Source of the DNA: Candidatus Tepidiaquacellales bacterium OLB4/UTCHB1
GTDB lineage: Bacteria; Bacteroidota; Ignavibacteria; Tepidaquicellales; Tepidaquicellaceae
Assembly: GCA_002050165.1 (NCBI GenBank)
Contig: MWSW01000016.1
Coordinates: 62,001 to 126,000, forward strand
Direction of reading: 5' to 3'
DNA length: 64,000 nucleotides
The notes under the pieces: model-generated
The model's input: only the letters and a program-made list of their open reading frames with translations
Databases searched by the model: none
Told to the model about the DNA's origin: nothing
Translations under genes and position numbers: made by a program
Part shown: piece after piece, positions 46,066 to 54,896 of the stretch
Position numbering within the stretch: position 1 is the first letter of the stretch
How the letters are laid out: every line of letters begins with the position of its first letter

Positions 46066-47958
46066 ATGAAAAAAGCAAATCTTACTTTTGTAGTCCTACT
46101 ATTTCTTATCTCTTCAATGTTACTGCCTGAAGCCATCGCCCAGCGGGTTAATCCTTATTTGCAATTGGTTAGTCAGAAAGCGGATGAAAACGCAATTATC
46201 AATTCTGACTATAAAATTACCGGCGAATATCCTTCATTCCCAATAGAGTATTACACACGGGGATCAAACGGGCAAATCGTTCCGTTCAGAAATAATTACC
46301 ATGATTATGCAACGAATGGAAACAGTTTAAGCATGATTTACGTTATTGGCGATACAATTTTTATTGCAGTTAACTATGTTGATTCGTTAGAAGCAAATAA
46401 CGCAAACGGCGGTACTACATCGAGGGTTCTTTACAATTTCAGTACAGATGCCGGAATGACCTGGCAATCAACTGATGGTTACGAAATGACTTCTGCTGAT
46501 AAAAGCAGGTGGGCTGATCTTTATTCAATATCTCAAGGTGGATTGACAACTGTTGTAACCGGCGGTAGGCTATTTCAGGGATCAATCAGGAAAGGTGGCG
46601 TTTCTATCGAAGCTTTTCTGGGGTTAGGTTCCGGAACACCTTATTTCATTGACGGTACCGGATTATCAGGAAACAGCGACGCATTTATTCACAAGTTCGA
46701 TAATGATAATCTCGCGGTACTTTATTCACCAAACAGTACAGATTCCATGAACTTTATTCATTTTAATTCAAGCAGCTTGACTTTTGGTTCACCGGTTAAT
46801 CTTTTCAACAATTCAAGTTTATCAAATACGGTTAGCTCATATTCAATCGGCGCAAGCCAAACCGGAGGTCATGCAACCGTGGCTTATGTATTTATTAACG
46901 AACCAGCGAATGGTGGCGACAACTGGCGTTCAGTCCGCGTTCAGACAACAACGGATTATGGCGCAACATGGAGTGCGATTAAAAAATACGCTTATACAAA
47001 CGGCGAAAACAACGTAATTGACGGCGATAGTTGTCAACCCTATTGGCATGAAGATATTGCTTACAAACCAGGTACACAAACACCGTACGTTGTTTACTCA
47101 ACGTACCCCTACGTCTGGGACGGTTCAGCTACCACAATCGCGCAAGAAGAAAACAAAGGATGGAAAGTTGTTATTCAATCTCCCGACCTTAATAATGAAC
47201 AACCCGTTGTTGTTGCTGACTGGAGAAATATTGAAGTATTAGGTAATGTAAGTCTTTACAACCAACTTACAAATCCATTCCAGGTCAATTCAACTTTTAC
47301 TTCACATCCTTCAGTAGGTTTTTCAAATGACGGTTCTGTGATTTACGTTGCTTTTTCGGTTATTCAAACTGACACCTGCACGGTTGGAATCAATAACAGA
47401 TATTATCATTTTTACGATGTATATCTTGCTGCTTCAACGGACGGCGGAACTACGTGGGCAGTGGACAATGTAACGAACACCGCGGATTTAGATGAGATGT
47501 ACCCGGTAGTAGCGGAATTTGGTAACACAAACGATCATTGCCATTTGACATACCATTCAACTGCAGTTTCCGGTAGTCAGAATTTCGGTCCCTCGGGAGA
47601 AAATCCGCAAAGCCCGACTGCTGTCGTTCATCAAATATACAACAAGGTGCAACGACCTGTAAGCGTTAATAACATTTCATCTGAGATACCTGAGAAATTC
47701 GATCTCAAACAAAATTTCCCGAACCCGTTCAACCCTGAAACTAAAATCAGGTTCGATATCACAAAAACATCTAACGTTAGTTTAAAAGTGTACGATTCAA
47801 TGGGGCGGGAAATCGCAACACTTATAAACAATCAGACCGTACCGGTTGGGACAAACGAAGTTACATTCAACGCTTCGAATCTTTCAAGCGGTGTTTACTT
47901 CTATACCTTAAGCTCCGGTGATTTTAAAATGACAAAGAAAATGCTTCTGATGAAATAA
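46066..47958 (+). CDS. secreted Asp-box propeller protein with type IX sorting domain (copy 1)
   Basis: 630 residues. The signal peptide (about 1-25) ends AIAQ. The body is a sialidase-like beta-propeller with Asp-box (BNR) repeats: STDAGMTW, TTDYGATW and STDGGTTW. The last 96 residues (from about 535) are a type IX secretion C-terminal domain: LKQNFPNPFNPETKIRF, then GREIATLI, GVYFYTLSSGDFKMTKKMLLMK. The exported protein is expected to be attached to or released from the cell surface after the tail is removed. No glycosidase active-site set is obvious, so enzymatic activity is open. The 3' end is part of a 357-bp repeat shared with 48349-50124. Confidence 0.85.
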   Translation: MKKANLTFVVLLFLISSMLLPEAIAQRVNPYLQLVSQKADENAIINSDYKITGEYPSFPIEYYTRGSNGQIVPFRNNYHDYATNGNSLSMIYVIGDTIFIAVNYVDSLEANNANGGTTSRVLYNFSTDAGMTWQSTDGYEMTSADKSRWADLYSISQGGLTTVVTGGRLFQGSIRKGGVSIEAFLGLGSGTPYFIDGTGLSGNSDAFIHKFDNDNLAVLYSPNSTDSMNFIHFNSSSLTFGSPVNLFNNSSLSNTVSSYSIGASQTGGHATVAYVFINEPANGGDNWRSVRVQTTTDYGATWSAIKKYAYTNGENNVIDGDSCQPYWHEDIAYKPGTQTPYVVYSTYPYVWDGSATTIAQEENKGWKVVIQSPDLNNEQPVVVADWRNIEVLGNVSLYNQLTNPFQVNSTFTSHPSVGFSNDGSVIYVAFSVIQTDTCTVGINNRYYHFYDVYLAASTDGGTTWAVDNVTNTADLDEMYPVVAEFGNTNDHCHLTYHSTAVSGSQNFGPSGENPQSPTAVVHQIYNKVQRPVSVNNISSEIPEKFDLKQNFPNPFNPETKIRFDITKTSNVSLKVYDSMGREIATLINNQTVPVGTNEVTFNASNLSSGVYFYTLSSGDFKMTKKMLLMK

Positions 47959-48024
47959 ACCTGTAGCAAAGTACTGCAAATTAAAAAACCCGTAACATAA
48001 TAGTTGCGGGTTTTTTTGTGGTTC
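47668..48024 (+). repeat. 357-bp near-identical repeat, copy 1 (sorting domain plus terminator)
   Basis: Aligns without gaps to 49834-50190, offset 2166 bp. I count 11 mismatches in 357 (about 97% identity), across the last 96 codons and the following terminator. Upstream of this point the two genes are clearly different. Confidence 0.93.
47983..48017 (+). terminator. terminator of copy-1 sorting-domain gene
   Basis: AAAAAACCCGTAAC / GTTGCGGGTTTTTTT hairpin with a six-base loop and one G-T pair. A strong rho-independent terminator, also T-rich on the other strand. Confidence 0.92.
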
Positions 48025-48348
48025 TATCACAAACAATTGCTTATTTTAAACGAATATGAAATCCGCTCTGAACTCCCGTTAATTCACATAGTAACTTGTT
48101 ATAGCTTTCTTCGTATGATAATTCATCATGACTTGATGCGCAAATCATCACAAGTGGTCAAAATATTTTTTAATACAGGATATTTTAAATTGTAACTTCC
48201 TGATTTCAGTTTAAACCATTATCAAGACGACTTTAAATGCAACTAATTTTTTTGCTTATCTTTTTACATTCTTTTCATTTTTAATGCTTGGAAGTTTCAT
48301 TATATTAATCACATTATTTTTAAACTCTAAAAAATCACAGGAGAAAAA
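48025..48348. other. intergenic region between the two propeller genes
   Basis: 324 bp, AT-rich. Apart from the TTTACATT (48263-48270) and GAAGTTTCATTATATT (48291-48306) elements near its end, I see no gene, hairpin or repeat. Open frames here have no protein-like composition. Confidence 0.4.
48291..48306 (+). promoter_or_regulatory. shared upstream motif, copy 2
   Basis: GAAGTTTCATTATATT, identical to 46007-46022 and ending 42 bp before the ATG at 48349. TTTACATT also occurs upstream of both copies, but at different distances (11 and 20 bp). An AGGAG Shine-Dalgarno precedes the ATG. Confidence 0.5.
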
Positions 48349-50124
48349 ATGAAAGCAATCTTAACATTTTTAATGATTGTCCTTGTCAGTACGCATTTGT
48401 ACTCAAATGACAGGATTCAAAAATTCATACAAAACGATGTAGTAGAGAACGGGCAAATGATTCCCTACCAGTGGAATAAAACACCCGGCGCTCCATTTAC
48501 AGGAGATGGTCAATATCCGGGCGCGGTCGATATTACGATGGGATTTTTTGATTACGGTACAAATGGACAAAACTTAACAAATATTTATGTTTTCCAGGAT
48601 ACTGTAATTTTAGCATGGTTTTCTGCTGACTCGACTGATCCGACAGGCGGAACTTCCAGAGTGGCATATTATGCTTTCTCAAGCAACGGAGGAACTTCAT
48701 GGAATGGACCTTTCTCAGTTCAGGCATTACCAAACAGGAGCGCGTATCCTGAGATTCAGCCGTTCTTTGATGCTATGGGCAGAAATATTGCAATGAATGG
48801 AAGGAAGTACAATCCGGGTTCCGGTGGTGGCGCATGGACTGAAGCGTTCTTCGGACTCGGGTCATTTACCGGTGCAAATATGCCGAATGGCGGTTCGGAT
48901 TTATTCGGTGCTGTTATTAATAACGATGAAGTTGGGGGAATTTACAATCAGGCGAACGGTGGTGTTGATGAATTAAAATTCATAAAGTACAATATTATCT
49001 CAAGTACATTTGATCCTGAAACAATCATCGTTCCAGCTGGTCAAAATACTTCAACAAACGTAAGGTACAAGATGGAATCGAGTACATCCGGTAATGATCT
49101 CGTTGCAATGTGGTGGGATAGTCCGGATGGCGCTCAAAAAATGGTTTACATTACATCGAGTGATGCTGGGGCTACCTGGAGCTCTCAAAATATTGTACAA
49201 CAATCAAGAGTTACAAACAGCGTCATTAACGGTGATACCTGCGGTCCATGGTTTGGTATGGACGCCGCTTTCAAGCCGAACACGAGCGAATTTGGTTTAG
49301 CGTGGAGCACACTTTATCCGATTTCGGGTAGTGGATTAAGTTCTGGTGATCCGCAAGGTACTAAAATCCTTTATTACAGCCCTGGAATTAACGGTGGTGT
49401 ACCAGTTGAAGTTGCAGGAAAAGTTAATATGACTATTATATCTGATACCAACAATTTCTTCAACGTTCAGGCTTTACAGGTCGGCGTTACACCGGTCTCT
49501 CACCCTTCGATAGGCTGGTCTGATGATGGTTCAAGAATCGCCTGTTTCTTCTCAGGCTTTCAACCGGGTGACTCGCTCGACGGTTTCAACTTCAATGATA
49601 TTTATTACACATACTCAGATGACAACGGCTTAACCTGGGCTACTCCTGAAAATCTCACAAATACTCCCGATTGGGATGAGCTCTATCCTACTGTTTCATT
49701 AACCGGAAACACTTCAAATTTATTCCATGTAAAGTATCATGCAACCAGAGGTCCTGGTAGCCAGAGCTTTACGGACAATGCACCTGTTTATAGGGTTTAC
49801 CAGGTTTATCAAAAAGTTGCAATTACCAGCATCAATAATATTTCATCTGAAATACCTGAGAAATTCGATCTCAAACAAAATTTCCCGAACCCGTTCAACC
49901 CTGAAACTAAAATCAGGTTCGATATCACAAAAGCATCAAACGTCAGTTTAAAAGTGTACGATTCAATGGGGCGGGAAATCGCAACACTTATAAACAATCA
50001 GACCGCACCGGTAGGAACAAACGAAGTTACATTCAACGCTTCGAATCTTTCAAGCGGTGTTTACTTCTATACATTAAGCTCCGGTGATTTTAAAATGACA
50101 AAGAAAATGCTTCTGATGAAATAA
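48349..50124 (+). CDS. secreted Asp-box propeller protein with type IX sorting domain (copy 2)
   Basis: 591 residues, a paralogue of the preceding protein. A signal peptide (about 1-19) leads into a propeller with Asp boxes SSNGGTSW, SSDAGATW and SDDNGLTW. Shared landmarks with copy 1 include 'FFDYGTNGQNLTNIYV', the 'GDTCGPW' block and a DELYP block before the tail. The two bodies are only moderately similar, but the last 96 residues (from about 496) are almost identical. The gene has its own Shine-Dalgarno, upstream motif and terminator, so it is probably a separate transcript. Function unknown; surface or secreted location inferred from the tail. Confidence 0.85.
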   Translation: MKAILTFLMIVLVSTHLYSNDRIQKFIQNDVVENGQMIPYQWNKTPGAPFTGDGQYPGAVDITMGFFDYGTNGQNLTNIYVFQDTVILAWFSADSTDPTGGTSRVAYYAFSSNGGTSWNGPFSVQALPNRSAYPEIQPFFDAMGRNIAMNGRKYNPGSGGGAWTEAFFGLGSFTGANMPNGGSDLFGAVINNDEVGGIYNQANGGVDELKFIKYNIISSTFDPETIIVPAGQNTSTNVRYKMESSTSGNDLVAMWWDSPDGAQKMVYITSSDAGATWSSQNIVQQSRVTNSVINGDTCGPWFGMDAAFKPNTSEFGLAWSTLYPISGSGLSSGDPQGTKILYYSPGINGGVPVEVAGKVNMTIISDTNNFFNVQALQVGVTPVSHPSIGWSDDGSRIACFFSGFQPGDSLDGFNFNDIYYTYSDDNGLTWATPENLTNTPDWDELYPTVSLTGNTSNLFHVKYHATRGPGSQSFTDNAPVYRVYQVYQKVAITSINNISSEIPEKFDLKQNFPNPFNPETKIRFDITKASNVSLKVYDSMGREIATLINNQTAPVGTNEVTFNASNLSSGVYFYTLSSGDFKMTKKMLLMK

Positions 50125-50190
50125 ACCAGTAGCAAAGTACTGCAAATTAAAAAACCCGTAACATTATAGTTGCGGGTTTTTTTGTGGTTC
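49834..50190 (+). repeat. 357-bp near-identical repeat, copy 2 (sorting domain plus terminator)
   Basis: Partner of 47668-48024; see there for the alignment. The boundary at the 5' side coincides with the start of the sorting domain (NNISSEIPEKF), and at the 3' side it lies 7 bp beyond the terminator. Confidence 0.93.
50149..50183. terminator. terminator between copy-2 gene and msrA
   Basis: Same hairpin as at 47983 (AAAAAACCCGTAAC / GTTGCGGGTTTTTTT). Here it sits between convergent genes, and A- and T-runs on both sides would let it work in either direction. Confidence 0.9.
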
Positions 50191-50207
50191 AGTTATTTAT
50201 ACCGGTT

Positions 50208-50873
50208 TCATTTCAATAAATGTGAAAACTCCTTTTGAAACTTTTTCACTTTTGGCGCAATGACCAATGAACAATACGCTTTTGCCGGGTTATTGAAATA
50301 ATAATCCTGATGGTAATCTTCAGCTTTAAAAAAATTTTTGAGCGGACTGATTTCTGTTACTATTACATCAGGCCATAAACCTGAATCCTCTGTTTTTAAT
50401 TTTGAATTCTCAGCTTCCACCCTTTGAGAATCATTATGATAAAAAATCACAGATCTGTATTGTTCTCCAATGTCGGCACCTTGTCTGTTTAAGGTTGTTG
50501 GATCGTGTGAATGCCAGAAAACATAAAGCAATTCACTGAACGATATAACGTTGGGATCGAACGTAATCCGTGTAACTTCAGCGTGGCCGGTTTTTCCTGT
50601 ACAAACCTGTTCGTAAGTCGGATTCTCAACATTACCGCCTGAATATCCGGATTCTACCTTTATCACTCCACGAATATTCTGAAAAATTGCTTCGACACAC
50701 CAGAAGCAACCTGCTCCAAAAGTCGCTTCCGAATAATTTTTTTCTTCTATCAAATTTTGTTCCTTTGAATTTAAATTTTCTTTGTTTCCGGTTTGTACAC
50801 AACCGGAGATGATTATTGTGGTTAGAAGTGTAACAAAAAGAATGAAAAAATTATTCAAACTTGTTTTGTACAT
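50208..50873 (-). CDS. msrA: peptide methionine sulfoxide reductase A, lipoprotein
   Basis: 221 residues. A lipoprotein signal ends IISGC (Cys about 25), so the enzyme is envelope-anchored. The catalytic Cys motif is FGAGCFWCVEAIF, followed by SGYSGGNVENPTYE, YVFWHSHDPTTLNRQG and EQYRSVIFYH. MsrA reduces the S-form of methionine sulfoxide in oxidised proteins. No MsrB is nearby. The start overlaps trmB by 19 bp. Confidence 0.95.
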   Translation of the reverse strand: MYKTSLNNFFILFVTLLTTIIISGCVQTGNKENLNSKEQNLIEEKNYSEATFGAGCFWCVEAIFQNIRGVIKVESGYSGGNVENPTYEQVCTGKTGHAEVTRITFDPNVISFSELLYVFWHSHDPTTLNRQGADIGEQYRSVIFYHNDSQRVEAENSKLKTEDSGLWPDVIVTEISPLKNFFKAEDYHQDYYFNNPAKAYCSLVIAPKVKKFQKEFSHLLK

Positions 50874-51532
50874 ATCATTCTTTTAATGCTAATACCCTTG
50901 GATAAACAAAATTCTTCCTGATTGCTGCGAAACTTTAAATCCCAGTTATCTTCACTTACAAGCTGAAAAGTAAATCCGCCTTGTGATTCAAGTTGCTCTA
51001 TGTGATATCCCGACAGTTCATCAACATCTGTCATTAAATAAAGTTTCCCTTTGGGTAAAAGTATTCTATGAATATCGTTAATGGTGGATTTGTTAATTAC
51101 CCTCCTCTTGTTGTGCCGCCTTTTAACCCAGGGGTCCGGGAATAAGCAGAACACTCTTGATACAGATTCATCTTCAATGAACGGGAATAGATTTGCAGAT
51201 GAATACCATAATGCACCGGCATTTCCAAGCATCTCAGATTTAATAATTCCATTAATCCAATTTACGGCAACATTTCTGACTTCCAGACCAAGTATATTTA
51301 AATCAGGATAATTACAGGCATACCTGAGCATGAATTTACCTAAACCACAACCGATGTCAATACAATCAGGAGGTTTTGCATTGGCAAATATTTTACTCCA
51401 ATTGATTGACTTATCAACCGGCGGATATGTTGAAACCTTTTTCGTATGTTTATCAGCACTAAAATAGAATGACCGGTTTGAGTGATGTCTGATCCTTGGA
51501 ATTTTATATTTCGAGAAATCTATCTCAGCCAT
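50855..51532 (-). CDS. trmB: tRNA (guanine-N7-)-methyltransferase TrmB
   Basis: 225 residues from the ATG at 51532; a GTG at 51550 would add six. TrmB makes m7G46 in tRNA variable loops. The S-adenosylmethionine-binding motif is CIDIGCGLGKFMLRYA, followed by ILGLEVRNVAVNW and the family signature FCLFPDPWVKRRHNKRR. The end overlaps msrA. No other tRNA gene or modification gene is close. Confidence 0.95.
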   Translation of the reverse strand: MAEIDFSKYKIPRIRHHSNRSFYFSADKHTKKVSTYPPVDKSINWSKIFANAKPPDCIDIGCGLGKFMLRYACNYPDLNILGLEVRNVAVNWINGIIKSEMLGNAGALWYSSANLFPFIEDESVSRVFCLFPDPWVKRRHNKRRVINKSTINDIHRILLPKGKLYLMTDVDELSGYHIEQLESQGGFTFQLVSEDNWDLKFRSNQEEFCLSKGISIKRMICTKQV

Positions 51533-51550
51533 AATTTTAAACTTGTTCAC

Positions 51551-51835
51551 ACTAAAATAAATAATATTTACATTTTCAGTTACTCAGAATTAAAGTTAAA
51601 TGTTAAAAATAATTTTACTTCACATCAAATCCGTTTGATGGGTTTCATGCAATGTTAATGCTATAACTGATAGTGAAGGAGGGATAACGTTAAATGAATT
51701 TGTTGCTTTAATACTGCACAGACGGTGATTAACCTTGGGTTTCGAGAATTAATTCCCTTATTGAAGGTGATGAGCTATTGACTTAAAATTACGATAACAA
51801 TAATAATCATGACTACGGGAGTACAATAACATTCG
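51551..51835. other. gene-free stretch upstream of the sorting-domain remnant
   Basis: 285 bp with frequent stops in all frames. A GGAGGG at 51681-51686 lies 10 bp before an ATG that is closed after four codons. The region may be the eroded 5' part of the pseudogene that follows. Confidence 0.35.
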
Positions 51836-52209
51836 ATGAATTGGAATTTATGCGTTTATGGTTCAAGTATTGGTAATTCCGGGAATCAGGAATTTGCGAC
51901 AATAAAATATTTTGAGGCTACCGGTGCAATATTAGAAAACACATCTACAGAAATTCCTGTGCTTTTTCACTTTCAGATAACTTTCCAAATCCGTTTAATC
52001 CCTTTGCCAATATTCCGTTTAATATCAAAGAGAATGGATTCGTTTCTTTCAAGGATTACAATCTTTTGGAAAATGAAATTGCTAAATTGGTTAATGAGTC
52101 ATCGAAACCTGAAAGGTACAACTTTCAGTTTCACGAAAGTAACTACCAATTTAATAGCAGAATTTATTTCTACAAGCTGGAATCGAAGGATTTTACAAAC
52201 AGAAAATAA
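51836..52209 (+). pseudogene. decayed remnant of a type IX sorting-domain protein
   Basis: Two frames together give a recognisable remnant. The first (from 51836) reads VYGSSIGNSGNQEFATIKYFE, like the 'GS...DYATIKY' propeller repeats of secreted proteins in this group. After a frame change near the T5 run at 51963-51967, the frame from 51970 reads LSDNFPNPFNPFANIPF, then ENGFVSFKDYNLLENEIAKLV and SRIYFYKLESKDF, ending at TAA 52207-52209 before any KKMLL tail. A sorting domain without its terminal KKM motif, a frameshift and no start or signal peptide indicate a dead gene. The open frame to 52258 is not itself a plausible protein. Confidence 0.75.
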
Positions 52210-52285
52210 CGGCAATCACAAAATAACACTGTTGCATCATTTAGATTGCTCAGAATAAAGTTTAATTTTAATTTCATTAAAAAGC

Positions 52286-52319
52286 AAAAGCCCCAAAAGT
52301 ATTGACTTTCGGGGCTTTT
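52286..52319 (-). terminator. terminator of tRNA-Thr
   Basis: Hairpin AAAAGCCCC...GGGGCTTTT with an inner AAAG/CTTT extension, read on the minus strand directly after tRNA-Thr. A T-rich tail follows. Confidence 0.85.
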
Positions 52320-52325
52320 CAGTTG

Positions 52326-52398
52326 AGCTGGCAGAGGGACTTGAACCCCCGACCTGCTGATTACAAGTCAGCTGCTCTACCAACTGAGCTATGCCAGC
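52326..52398 (-). tRNA. tRNA-Thr (anticodon TGT)
   Basis: 73 nt on the minus strand from 52398. Acceptor GCTGGCA / TGCCAGC, D-arm with AGCTCAGTTGGTAGAGC, anticodon stem GCTGA with loop CTTGTAA giving TGT, T-arm GGGGGTTCAAGTCCCTC. CCA is not encoded. Confidence 0.97.
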
Positions 52399-52406
52399 AA
52401 AGTTTT

Positions 52407-52437
52407 TCAATATATTGGAATTGAATTTTTTTTTCAA
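52407..52437 (-). promoter_or_regulatory. candidate promoter of tRNA-Thr
   Basis: Read on the minus strand: TTG at 52437-52435, 20 bp spacer, TATATTGA at 52414-52407, then 8 bp to the tRNA 5' end. Spacing equals that of the tRNA-Asn promoter, though the -7 element departs from TAnnTTTG by two bases. Confidence 0.45.
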
Positions 52438-52459
52438 CGCTGAACTTAATCATGCAAAC

Positions 52460-54790
52460 CTATTTCCGGTACTTCAAAACCTGTCCGACCTTAATAAGGT
52501 TTTCATTTTTAATGTTGTTCCATTCCATCAACTTTGAAAGTGATACTCCAAGGGAATTCGCAATATCCGACAGGTTATCCCCCGGTTTGACTTTATAGGT
52601 GTGTTGTTTTGGGCTGTTATCTTTTTTATATGAAGTCTTTTGGGCAGATAACCTCAGTTTTTGACCAACATAAATTACATCAGTTGAAAGGTCATTCCAA
52701 TTCATCAAATCGCTAACGGAAATACCATACTTGTCAGCAATCATTGTCAAGTGTTCGCCGACTGACACAGTATGTACGATGTTTTTCTCCTCTGAATCAT
52801 TATCGGAATATATTTTTAACTTTTGGCCGACAAGAATTTTATCTGATTCCAAACCATTCCATTGTTTTATGTCACTAACCCTCACGCCAAATCTTGATGC
52901 TATTGTACTCAGCATATCACCCTCAGTAACCATGTAAACGCGCTTCTTCTCTTTCGGCTTTACTTCTTTTTTGGTAGTTTCAGTTTTCACATCTGGTTCG
53001 CTTGTCGTTTCATGCTTAATCTCTTCTGTTACAGTTTCAGTTTGTACGAATTTGTCTTCGGTTTGTTCAGTTTCAACTTCTGCTTCAGGTTCACGCGTAA
53101 CCTGTAAATCCGTGATGCTTGGCGTTTTCAGGTCATCATTATTAAGTGTGTGTAAACTTTCATCAATGGTTTCTAGTTCATCAGTTGTTCCTGTGTTACT
53201 ATTGACCCCTTCATCGTCTGACCCCGTTGGTTCAGAATTCACATAAACGATCAATGATTGTTTTGGTTCAGGATTTATCCCATATACCAAATTATTCCAA
53301 ATACGGAGATCAGTTGGTCTGACACCATACTTTATTGCAATCACACTAAGTAAATCCTTTTCCTGAAAATAATAATTGAACTGAGTTTTACCATGAGTTG
53401 ATACAACACGTCTCGGATCCTGAGGATTGTACCCTGTAACACTAAATCTTACTGAAGCAACATTTCCGACGCTGAACAGTTCATTCCCCGCATATTCCGG
53501 AGTTTCCATCCCATGCTTTTGGAAGTCATCGGATTTTTCATAAGCCTCTGCAAATTTGTCGTAAGAATCATAAGGAATTCTTATCATATATGGCACATCA
53601 TAAACGGGAGTTACATCTCCAGTGAGTTCAGAATTGAGTTCGCGAATAGTTTCGATATCAGATCCGCTCATATCAGCAATTTGTTGTAAGGTTAATTCAG
53701 CGTTTATAAAAACTCTGTCAAAAGAAATCGGGTTTGCATATTCAAGGTCAGTAAAACCAAATTCCTCAGGAAATCTAAATATATGTGAAAGCGCCAGAAT
53801 AGAGGGGACATAATTCTTTGTTTCACCTGGCAGGTAACTCCTTAAAGTCCAGAAATTTCTCGACCCGCTTTTCCTTATTGCAGAATTTACCCTACCCGGT
53901 CCCGCATTATATGCAGCCCATGCAAGATACCAATCATCAAACGACCGGTAGAGGTCCAGCAGATGTCGTGCTGCTGCATCTGTAGATTTCTCAAAATCCC
54001 TCCTGTCGTCTCTGTAAGCATCCTGAAACAATCCGTAAGCTGCGCCTGTTGATGGCATAAACTGCCACAACCCTACTGCACCTGCCCGTGATACTATCTT
54101 CGGATCTAAACCGGATTCTTGAATTGACAAATAAATGTTCTCTTCCGGCGCTTCATGGTAACGAAGAATCTTCCTCATTATCGGAAAATACTTACCCGAC
54201 CTGTATGTCGTACGGTCAATGAAATTCCTGCCACGCTCAGTATTAGTGAAAAAGTCTATGTAACCATCAACTGCTTCATTTCGGACTAACGGAATATCGT
54301 CTCCATCGGGTAATGGTTCGTTTACGAAATCCGTTTCTTCCATCTCCTTTATTTCTGTGTAATGTATCCTTAATTCATCAGCAAGTTTGAAGACCAGACT
54401 TTTCTTGGGGATATTTGATTGTGTATTTAAATAATCCTGTACTACAGATTTTGCAAGTTCGTCGAAGTTTTGTCTCCATTCGATATTTCCCGGAGCATCA
54501 AGTAACCGGTAATCTATGGCGTTCAGTGACTGTAAGGTTTTTTCAAACAACTTTGAAGCTTTTTCATCATCGTAGTTTTCAACCTGTTCCATCGCATCTA
54601 TGTACTGACCGAACGCTTTATCAAGGTAACCGTAAACTTCAATCGAGTCTTTAATTCTTTGAGTATCTGTTTCAATTTCCGAGCTTGAACACCCGATCAT
54701 GAAATAAGATGCTGAAAGAACTAATGAAAATAAAAATAGCCTCAGGGCAATTTTGAGACAATTTTCAAGGAAGGTTAAATGATATCGCAT
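52460..54790 (-). CDS. MltD-like lytic transglycosylase with LysM repeats
   Basis: 776 residues from the ATG at 54790; a TTG at 54844 would add 18. A lipoprotein signal ends FMIGC. The lytic transglycosylase domain (about 185-345) has the catalytic Glu in SIQESGLDP and the GLWQFMPSTG, then WYLAWAAYNAGPGRV blocks. A degenerate LysM (near residue 475) follows, then an acidic Ser/Thr-rich linker (about 525-620) and three clear C-terminal LysM domains (for example YKVKPGDNLSDIA). MltD-type enzymes cut glycan strands of peptidoglycan with 1,6-anhydro ends. The long linker is unusual and may span the wall. Confidence 0.93.
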   Translation of the reverse strand: MRYHLTFLENCLKIALRLFLFSLVLSASYFMIGCSSSEIETDTQRIKDSIEVYGYLDKAFGQYIDAMEQVENYDDEKASKLFEKTLQSLNAIDYRLLDAPGNIEWRQNFDELAKSVVQDYLNTQSNIPKKSLVFKLADELRIHYTEIKEMEETDFVNEPLPDGDDIPLVRNEAVDGYIDFFTNTERGRNFIDRTTYRSGKYFPIMRKILRYHEAPEENIYLSIQESGLDPKIVSRAGAVGLWQFMPSTGAAYGLFQDAYRDDRRDFEKSTDAAARHLLDLYRSFDDWYLAWAAYNAGPGRVNSAIRKSGSRNFWTLRSYLPGETKNYVPSILALSHIFRFPEEFGFTDLEYANPISFDRVFINAELTLQQIADMSGSDIETIRELNSELTGDVTPVYDVPYMIRIPYDSYDKFAEAYEKSDDFQKHGMETPEYAGNELFSVGNVASVRFSVTGYNPQDPRRVVSTHGKTQFNYYFQEKDLLSVIAIKYGVRPTDLRIWNNLVYGINPEPKQSLIVYVNSEPTGSDDEGVNSNTGTTDELETIDESLHTLNNDDLKTPSITDLQVTREPEAEVETEQTEDKFVQTETVTEEIKHETTSEPDVKTETTKKEVKPKEKKRVYMVTEGDMLSTIASRFGVRVSDIKQWNGLESDKILVGQKLKIYSDNDSEEKNIVHTVSVGEHLTMIADKYGISVSDLMNWNDLSTDVIYVGQKLRLSAQKTSYKKDNSPKQHTYKVKPGDNLSDIANSLGVSLSKLMEWNNIKNENLIKVGQVLKYRK

Positions 54791-54896
54791 AAGGAATTTT
54801 CTTAATTGATTTATGAAAATAGAACTTAACCCGAGTAATTTCAAGTTAAATTTGTTTTAAATGACGTAACTATTTGTAAAAGTAATATTACTTAAA

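Noticed and set aside
48004-48195. 63-codon open frame after the first propeller gene
   Set aside because: It begins inside the terminator hairpin, has no ribosome site and no protein-like features.
46066-50124. The two propeller genes as a simple recent tandem duplication
   Set aside because: Bodies differ strongly while only the last 357 bp match closely, which fits local copying or conversion rather than whole-gene duplication.
51836-52258. Plus-strand open frame of 140 codons as a functional gene
   Set aside because: Only the first part resembles a known repeat; after that the recognisable sorting-domain sequence is in another frame, and the frame runs into composition with no protein-like pattern. 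Treated as a pseudogene.
52971-53246. Ser/Val-rich plus-strand open frame in the transglycosylase gene
   Set aside because: It is the reverse of the acidic Thr/Glu linker, whose low-complexity codons keep other frames open.
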